Below, piece by piece: positions 37,989 through 38,218 of a stretch of 38,218 bases of DNA. The position numbers and the translations under genes were made by a program. Under the pieces are notes generated by a model. That model did not search any database. It saw only the letters and a list, made by a program, of their open reading frames with translations, and was not told where the DNA came from. The DNA is from Comamonas sp. lk (GTDB taxonomy: Bacteria > Pseudomonadota > Gammaproteobacteria > Burkholderiales > Burkholderiaceae_C), in the NCBI GenBank assembly GCA_945925985.1, contig CAMELV010000037.1, positions 1 through 38,218 of the forward strand, given 5' to 3'. Numbering within the stretch: position 1 is the first letter of the stretch; every line of letters starts with the position of its first letter.

Positions 37989-38218
37989 TCAGCGCAGGTG
38001 CTTAACCCGCTTGGCCCGAAACATCTCCGGTATACCCAGCCGACGCGGGCCGGGTACCAGTTGAAAGCCCTGGCCTGCGCTCAGGTGCCCGGGTTGATCC
38101 ACCGCCAGGTAAAACCCGCAGCAGCCGGCCTGCGCCATGGCACGGCTCGCGCCGGCAAAGCCCATGGCGGCATTGAACTTGCCGCAGGGCTCGCGCGGCT
38201 GCGTCACCCGCAGCGCAC
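37989..38218 (-). CDS. MOSC-domain protein (YiiM-like), C-terminal part
   Basis: The frame is open to the window edge, so the 5' part is missing. The visible 76 residues include LRVTQPREPCGKFNAAMG, where the Cys corresponds to the conserved MOSC cysteine that handles sulfur/molybdenum-cofactor ligands, and GCCGFYLAVDQPGHLSAGQGFQLVPGP, the usual end of the domain. YiiM-type proteins act on N-hydroxylated compounds with molybdenum cofactor. A GTG at 38207 exists in frame but would cut the domain, so it is not the start. Confidence 0.82.
   Translation of the reverse strand, partial: ALRVTQPREPCGKFNAAMGFAGASRAMAQAGCCGFYLAVDQPGHLSAGQGFQLVPGPRRLGIPEMFRAKRVKHLR

Overview
The window looks like a chromosomal segment of a Comamonadaceae betaproteobacterium of Rhodoferax/Polaromonas type. 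The evidence is gene order (yebC-purD-hemF-nadD-rsfS-rlmH-maf-rng; tolB-pal-cpoB; ompR-envZ), protein flavour and high GC. It is mostly housekeeping DNA. I find no rRNA, CRISPR array, prophage or recognisable defence island; the only RNA gene I can support is tRNA-Lys(UUU).

Layout. 1-148 looks like the right end of an IS21-type element, which cuts off the 5' part of a HupE/UreJ-like membrane protein gene (149-706). 707-1039 is non-coding and ends in the tRNA-Lys terminator. On the minus strand, from 7.7 kb down to 1.2 kb, run an LPS-core glycosyltransferase, tolB, pal, cpoB, a YeeE/YedE sulfur transporter and tcdA, tightly packed with several 4-bp overlaps. msbA and a GT4 glycosyltransferase run on plus (7.7-10.7 kb). 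They face an AT-richer epimerase and a polysaccharide deacetylase, making a cell-envelope block. 12.4-19.4 kb is a long minus-strand housekeeping run: rng, maf, rlmH, rsfS, nadD, hemF, purD, yebC. 19.5-26.2 kb holds a HerA/YjgR-like ATPase, a GC-rich inverted-repeat spacer, upp, relA, an alpha/beta hydrolase and 3-hydroxybutyrate dehydrogenase. 26.2-31.3 kb holds a SIMPL-domain protein coupled to a small secreted protein, an OmpR/EnvZ pair and a receiver-TPR protein. 31.4-38.2 kb holds ygiQ, a PAP2 phosphatase, a broken molybdopterin-oxidoreductase gene, a hybrid histidine kinase, a YihG-type acyltransferase and the C-terminal part of a MOSC protein.

Most notable signals. (1) The Tol-Pal genes carry large repeat expansions: Pal has a Gly/Ala/Ser linker of about 130 residues, and CpoB carries exactly 17 tandem 11-residue coiled-coil repeats plus a 96-bp duplication. 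(2) A family of 17-bp palindromes, GCTA-N9-TAGC, occurs six times. Three lie inside genes, all in the same reading frame. (3) RsfS carries a histone-H1-like Lys/Ala/Pro tail. (4) Key residues are replaced in a receiver domain (Asp to Glu), an SDR epimerase (Tyr to Asn) and the RelA hydrolase domain. I see no clear evidence for an entirely new multi-gene system; points 1 and 2 are the best leads.
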